Shown here: piece by piece, positions 59,867 to 64,000 of the stretch
How positions within the stretch are numbered: position 1 is the stretch's first letter
How the letters are laid out: every line of letters begins with the position of its first letter
Origin: Magnolia sinica
Taxonomy: Eukaryota > Streptophyta > Magnoliopsida > Magnoliales > Magnoliaceae
Length of the DNA: 64,000 nt
Direction: 5' to 3'
Assembly (NCBI RefSeq): GCF_029962835.1
Contig: NC_080586.1
Span: 64,860,001 to 64,924,000, forward strand
Notes under the pieces: generated by a model
Databases searched by the model: none
What the model was told of the DNA's origin: nothing
Seen by the model: only the letters and a program-made list of their open reading frames with translations
Program-made: the position numbers and the translations under genes

Positions 59867-61440
59867 CTGTTCCAACATACAAATGAAGAAGACATGAAAA
59901 GAGAGTGTTGAAAACAAAGGATGAACATGAGCTAGTGCAAGGCTTCAATGTCTAAGATTACTGATGCACACAGCTCAGTTAAAATTAATCAAAATGTAAG
60001 ACTCTGAAAATAATGAATTACACGAAGCTAAGACTCTTGTCAAAATACCACTTGGCCTTCTAAATTGAACCTACACAAATGACAAATCTTAAATTTAGCA
60101 CTAGTATATTTGTGAATGATACACGTTACATGAAATAAAAAATGCTTTCCTAAGTTCAGTTAGACAGTCCAAACAATTATCTGAACTGCCAAGTCCAGAA
60201 CATATTTCTCAGGCTACCTGGCAAAAATCACACTGATTGGATGATCCAATCCATCCTTGATTTGGTCTTATTTTTATAGCCATCGTTTTTCCAAGCCTTT
60301 GGATGGGATGGCTATGATTGCCTAAAAAAGTGATTCTTCAGAATCATAAGCAATCCATGATGGTCTCTAACAAATAGATGGATCAAACTGTTGATTGGAC
60401 CTATTTTTGTGTAAATGATCTTGACCAATCCATATTAAGGCCATTAATCAAATGGGTAATATTTATCAAATTGTTGTGATGCTTGCAATTGCATGGTTGC
60501 TGATGCAGGACAATTAACCACTTACTCTAAAAGCTCGAACTGTTAGAGCATGGCGAATTAATCCTTTTATCTCATAGCCCAGGTCCCACATCTTATGGGT
60601 TAGGACCTCGGCCGAACCCCCCTCGTGGGCCCCAAATCACATGGGTACCGCCTCACATGAGCCACCCGAATCACACGGGTGGGGCCCGCCTCTCACGAGC
60701 CACCAACCTCACACGGGCCGCCCACCCCGAGTGTGTCCCCACATCCCACAGGCTACCCCACTCGAGCCCGGTGTGAAAATGCCCCTGCATTAGTTGCCCA
60801 TGAAATGTGCTTTGGACCTAATAAAAAATCTAGATCAAGGTAAATGATCAGTCCAAGTGCCCCAATGCAACTAAATGCAACTAGGAGCACTATAATTTGC
60901 ATTGCTGGAGCATCTCTCACAAGAAATAATCCATAAAACTAGTATCTAATATATTGCAACTTTTAACAAGTAGATATGTAAGTATGCATGAAAATAAAAA
61001 AAATTAAAAAGGTACATCTTCTCTAGCCAATATAGCCAAGCAATGGCATGGGGGCAACAAGGCAGTGTGCAAGCCAAAGCAATCTATGACAAGGACACCA
61101 ACCACAAGTGTGGCATAGTGTTAGCCAACGTGACAACAAAAGCACATAGCTAGGCTGTAAGCCAACTGAAAACCAAGGCTAGCCAGGCAATAGCCATACT
61201 ACAGGCCAAGACAACAACCAAGCTAAGGCCTACCTTATACCAAGGCCACAAGTCAATAGCAGGCCAAGGCCAAGGTATGCCATATCAGTTGCGGTGGGTG
61301 TATCGGTGCCTATCAAAACCAATACGTGTATCAGCTATATTCCTTTTATTTTATTTTATTTTTATTATCATGTTTATGATGGCGTAACGGTCCACTCTTT
61401 GGTGAGAATGCTATCTTGGGTTATCTAATGATTTCATGAA
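59867..61440. other. Upstream NAGLU intron (or gene-flanking) DNA with two low-complexity blocks
   Basis: No exon of NAGLU was found by reading the minus strand. At 60590-60775 the sequence is C-rich, built of degenerate TCACAYGGGCCNCC units. At 61010-61290 it is built of irregular AGCCAAG/AAGGCC words. The rest is AT-rich and unremarkable. Confidence 0.5.
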
Positions 61441-61459
61441 CCTGACAGGCTTAAACTGA

Positions 61460-61985
61460 CCCCAAATTGGCCCAAAATTCATGCAAGCTGTGGCACTCAT
61501 CCCATTGATGCACATCCCTAAGCATTTAATATCATTTCCCAATTAATTTTAAGAAAAAAATTCAAATTCAAATTCAAATAAACATTGTCACCGATTTGGG
61601 GGACAACTCGAATACCCCAAACCCCAAATCGACCCAAAATTCATGCAAGATATGATACTCATCCCACTAAAGCACATCCCTAAGCATTTAACTTCATTCA
61701 CCCTATGCAATTTTAAGAAAAAAAATTAATTTAAATTTGAATGAATAATGTCACCCATTTGGGGGACCACTTGAATAACCCAAATCGACCCCAAATTCAT
61801 GCAATCTATCTATAGCACTCATGCCATTAATGCATATTCCTAAGCATTTGACATCATTCTCCCCAAGAAATTTTAAAGAAAAAAATATAATTAAATTTCA
61901 AAAAATAGTGTTGCTGATTTGGGGACCACTCGAGTGCCCAAATTTGACTCGAAATTCATGCAGTCTACAACACTCATCTCATTAA
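61460..61985. repeat. ~159-bp tandem array, three to four copies
   Basis: ATTCATGCA recurs at 61477, 61639, 61795 and 61954 (offsets 162, 156, 159). Each unit contains CACTCATCCCATTNATGCACAT, CCTAAGCATTTRA, an A-rich stretch and GATTTGGGGGAC. Copies differ by substitutions and small indels. Confidence 0.85.
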
Positions 61986-62559
61986 TACAATGGGCTCCAA
62001 ATTATGATTATTTCACCATTGGATTATTATATTGGTGTACACTTATTGGACAATGAAATTTAAAAAAAAATAAAATAAAATCCAATGGTCCTATTTCAAT
62101 AAACAAGTGCCCTCAAATCGATGCTTATGATCACTCGAACAATCTGATTTTGGAATTATGACTTAACAATGGCAGGCTCCACATTTTAATGGGTTTAGTT
62201 TGATTTAATACATGCCAATGTACAGATTTCAGAGTGTATGTGTATCAAGTTTCATGCACCACAAGAGTATTTTATAAGTTAAAAGGAGAAGCTTTCAAGT
62301 CAAATTGGTTGGACCATAAACTATGGTCCACCTGACAAATTACCTCCAACTGATTTAAGTGTATGTGAAATCTAACCTTTCCAATAGATTAGCCCCAATC
62401 TGAGCGCCACCTAGTGCAAAAATAATCCATATCCACTCATCTACTCATTAGGTGGGCCATACCATTGACAAAAATTTCTAGCCATTGATAAATAGCCATA
62501 ATCTAAGGCTCTTACCATTAAAGTTGGATGACGTATGCTTGGTAAGCTAGGCATGATTG

Positions 62560-62880
62560 ATATCTATGCCTTAGCTTTGGTGGGGGGGGGTGTCGTCATG
62601 GTCCGTCTTTTATTCTCCTCTTATTTCTCTAATTATTTTTCTTTCTTTTGTTTTTCCTCTTTTGCCTTTAGCTCCCAAGGGTATTTTATGTAATTTGGGA
62701 CATCATTTAATATAAAGAAGGGGACTAGACATCCAGCCCTAGTTAAGAGTTTTACCCCCTCTCCCTAAGAATTTTCTCTCTGATATTGAAACAACAAATC
62801 TTGAAACAAAAATAATAGAAACAATAGTTGTATATCTCGAGCTACAGATCATTTAAAAAGTTTAAGAAGGCACCAAGTTG
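62560..62880 (+). repeat. Possible Copia-like LTR fragment
   Basis: A G10 run at 62580-62589 (PPT-like), then a T-rich stretch, a TATA-like TTAATATAAAGAAGGGG at 62708-62724 and a leader rich in CCCTCTCCC look like the PPT/LTR junction and R region of a retrotransposon. No second LTR, domain or target duplication was found. Confidence 0.35.
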
Positions 62881-62889
62881 CCACCTGGA

Positions 62890-63090
62890 AATTAGGGTTG
62901 TCAATGGATAGGGATGGCTATCGGGCTCTTAGACCTAACCTACTTTGCACCATTTGGGGTGGAATACCATGACTGTGAGCAGGGCTCGGGCATGTAATAT
63001 AAATCCATTTAATAACCAGGCTGGGCCCGTGCTTCATTTAAGGGTCCCTTAGCCTAGACCGAGCCTGGCTTGGCCTGGCCCAGTTCGTTT
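62890..63090. repeat. GGGC-rich dispersed repeat, possible MITE arm
   Basis: AGGGTTGTCAATGG followed by irregular GGGCTCGGGC/GAGCCTGGCTTGGCC words resembles plant 'GGGTGTCAA' repeats. Only one end is recognisable. Confidence 0.35.
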
Positions 63091-63184
63091 AGGATTTCAA
63101 GGGCATTGGTGTAATTAGTGTTTGAATTATCTCCGATATTATCTTTATCTCCAGCGCAGCGATACCAATAACACTGGTAGCGTT

Positions 63185-63934
63185 CAGTGTTTTAAGTATC
63201 GATGATATTGGCCGATATATCCCACGATATATCTTGTATCCCACATGTGCGATATGAAATGCACAAGTAGTGCAATATATCCCACATGTTCAATTGGGTG
63301 AACATTTTCGATTTTTGATCCTTTTTTTTTCTTATGTAAATCATGTTAAATCAGTGTCAAATTGTTAATTTTTCATGTTTTGCATGAAAAATCATGGATT
63401 GAGAATTTCGATTTTGAGATTTTGAGGAGATGGGCCGAGTTGCAGAAAATTGAAAAAAAATAAAATCAAATCAAATCAAAATTTCTCAATTTCTCACATA
63501 TCAGTTGCAATCTTTGTGTCCAAATACAAAATAAAACATATATGTAACCTGATCTAGTATTCTTCTTTTGATTTCGAATGTATTGCTTGTGTTTCCACAC
63601 ATCTTCTTACATTTATAAATTATATGAATAGACTTTGAATTTACTTGCATCAGTTCAATTACACAACACATAGATTAGGATTTCATACAAAGAAAACCTA
63701 TTATGTGCACTTGTTTTTTTATAATGTTTTGATTTATAAGTGTGTATTGGTGTCTTATTTTTAACAATAATCAAAGTTTCATTGAAAAATCCGACCAATT
63801 TCCCAATGTTTCCCTATGTTTCCAATAACAACGATTCATTACGCGATACAACTGATATATCCCATGCGATAACCGATACGCATCCGTATCTAAAGAGTGT
63901 GATACGTAATGCGATGCCAATATTTCGAACACTG
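63185..63934. mobile_element. hAT-like MITE (750 bp), same family as 51214-51692
   Basis: CAGTGTTTTAAGTATCG at the left and the complement of CAGTGTTCGAAATATTGG at the right form imperfect inverted ends. The flanks GTAGCGTT (63177-63184) and GTAGTGAT (63935-63942) match at 6 of 8 positions. It shares an internal segment (TCCCAATGTTTCCCT context) with 51214-51692. It is rich in GATATATCCCA motifs, with no transposase. Confidence 0.6.
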
Positions 63935-64000
63935 GTAGTGATACTTAACGCTAGTAGTATTAGAAATTCCAGGTATTAGTAATGTATCGCGAAGTATCGC

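Noticed and set aside
59867..64000. Search for the next upstream NAGLU exon
   Set aside because: Reading the minus strand for the blocks expected before DHNKDF gave nothing convincing; the exon probably lies beyond the window.

Overview
This window is plant nuclear DNA. Every recognisable mobile element belongs to a plant lineage (Athila and Tat Ty3/Gypsy, a chromodomain Ty3/Gypsy of Tekay/Del type, a Copia fragment, hAT-like MITEs, RTE-type LINE tails). The only host gene I recognise is a plant-type alpha-N-acetylglucosaminidase with ordinary GT-AG introns. The very long LTRs and abundant GGGCCCAC-rich noncoding DNA suggest a large, repeat-rich angiosperm genome, possibly a magnoliid. The species cannot be fixed from the sequence alone.

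Positions 396-48070 form one retrotransposon nest that can be peeled apart by target-site duplications (TSDs). The outermost element, B, is a Tat-type Ty3/Gypsy element on the minus strand, about 9.9 kb once the insertions are removed. Its 3' LTR holds a complete but decayed Athila element, A (838-11604, plus strand, TSD GTAAC/GTAAT). Its integrase gene is split by C (15615-42628, TSD GCCCA), a solo LTR of about 4.4 kb. C in turn holds a full-length Tekay-type element, D (16473-35711, minus strand, TSD TTCCA), and a solo LTR of D's own family, F (36930-40255, TSD ACATG). D's 5' LTR is interrupted by E (30211-35640, TSD ATTTT/GTTTT), a solo LTR of the same family as C in the opposite orientation. 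All coding regions in the nest are broken by stops, frameshifts or lost catalytic residues. B carries a plus-strand, intron-containing ORF antisense to its pol (about 12255-14445). D carries an unusual extra ORF between its 5' LTR and gag (24822-26053).

From 48 kb to 51.7 kb lie smaller remnants: a Copia fragment, an LTR end of the C/E family, a LINE tail and an hAT-like MITE inside that tail. From 51979 to the window end lies the 3' part of the NAGLU gene on the minus strand. Four terminal exons (51979-52214, 52741-52819, 52900-53137, 59619-59866) encode the last 266 residues. The 6.5-kb intron and an upstream intron of at least 4.1 kb are filled with MITEs, an LTR fragment, LINE tails and tandem repeats. 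No rRNA, tRNA or CRISPR array was seen.
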